From contig CAIRNW010000385.1 in assembly GCA_903879995.1 (NCBI GenBank), positions 1 through 5,769 of the forward strand: 5,769 nucleotides of DNA, written 5' to 3'. The notes under the pieces are model-generated. The model saw only the letters and a list, made by a program, of their open reading frames with translations, was not told where the DNA came from and ran no database searches. This DNA is from an uncultured Bacteroidota bacterium (lineage in GTDB: Bacteria > Bacteroidota > Bacteroidia > Chitinophagales > Chitinophagaceae). Made by a program: the position numbers and the translations under genes. Positions 5,692-5,769 of this stretch are shown in pieces; positions within the stretch are counted from its first letter, which is position 1, and each line of letters opens with the position of its first letter.

Positions 5692-5769
5692 ATGTTCTAT
5701 TCTTTCAATGGTATCAAACCTGTGGTAGACCCCAGTTCCTTTGTTCATCTGCAAGCAGTGGTTACTGGC
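5692..5769 (+). CDS. paaY: PaaY-like hexapeptide-repeat thioesterase, N-terminal fragment (partial)
   Basis: The last 26 codons of the window read MFYSFNGIKPVVDPSSFVHL and continue off the edge. This matches the start of PaaY and related gamma-carbonic-anhydrase-like left-handed beta-helix proteins, where a short strand (Y-x-[FI]-[DN]-G-[IL]-x-PVV) leads into the first hexapeptide coil (SFVHxxAVVxG). In phenylacetate degradation PaaY is a thioesterase that clears the CoA ester formed when the reactive ring-cleavage aldehyde cyclises, which protects the pathway. The start lies 8 bp after paaI, in line with operon membership. The metal-binding histidines are beyond the window, so a plain gamma-carbonic-anhydrase homologue remains possible; the position after paaI favours PaaY. 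Confidence 0.78.
   Translation, partial: MFYSFNGIKPVVDPSSFVHLQAVVTG

Noticed and set aside
1..5769. Search for insertion sequences, CRISPR repeats, tRNA/rRNA genes and attachment sites
   Set aside because: Coding sequence fills nearly the whole window, the longest gap is 72 bp, and no direct repeats, transposase frames or RNA-gene-like segments were seen.

Overview
This window holds most of a phenylacetate (phenylacetyl-CoA) catabolic gene cluster, almost certainly from a member of the Bacteroidota, perhaps of the Chitinophagaceae type. The phylum call rests on four things: no gene start is preceded by a Shine-Dalgarno sequence, genes are separated by short AT-rich gaps, a Bacteroidota-type TAnnTTTG -7 promoter element lies just upstream of paaA, and the truncated left-edge gene looks like the PfkB-family kinases common in this phylum. 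The family-level placement is only an inference.

Layout. At the left edge the first 17 codons of a PfkB-like kinase run leftward off the window. After a 72-bp divergent intergenic region, everything else is on the plus strand: a TetR-family regulator (126-719), then 2 bp later the reductase paaE (722-1798). A 69-bp gap follows, carrying an operator-like palindrome and a promoter element. After it comes the tightly packed series paaA-paaB-paaC-paaD, a 33-bp gap, then paaG, paaI and the first 26 codons of a paaY-like gene that runs off the right edge.

How it works together. PaaA (catalytic diiron subunit), PaaC (structural partner), PaaB (small bridging subunit) and PaaE (NADPH/FAD/2Fe-2S reductase) form the ring-1,2-phenylacetyl-CoA epoxidase. 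PaaD probably helps mature its metal centres. PaaG isomerises the epoxide to oxepin-CoA. PaaI and PaaY are thioesterases that rescue CoA from dead-end or stalled intermediates. The ligase (paaK), ring hydrolase/dehydrogenase (paaZ) and beta-oxidation genes (paaF, paaH, paaJ) are not in this window.

The most informative non-coding signal is a perfect 14-bp palindrome at 1822-1835. It fits exactly the operator consensus reported for the phenylacetyl-CoA-responsive TetR repressor PaaR of Thermus thermophilus. It sits 7 bp upstream of the paaA -7 element, so the local TetR protein is probably a PaaR-type repressor and the epoxidase operon probably has its own repressible promoter, separate from tetR-paaE. 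I see no mobile element, RNA gene, CRISPR array or wholly new system; the novelty here is in regulation and gene arrangement.
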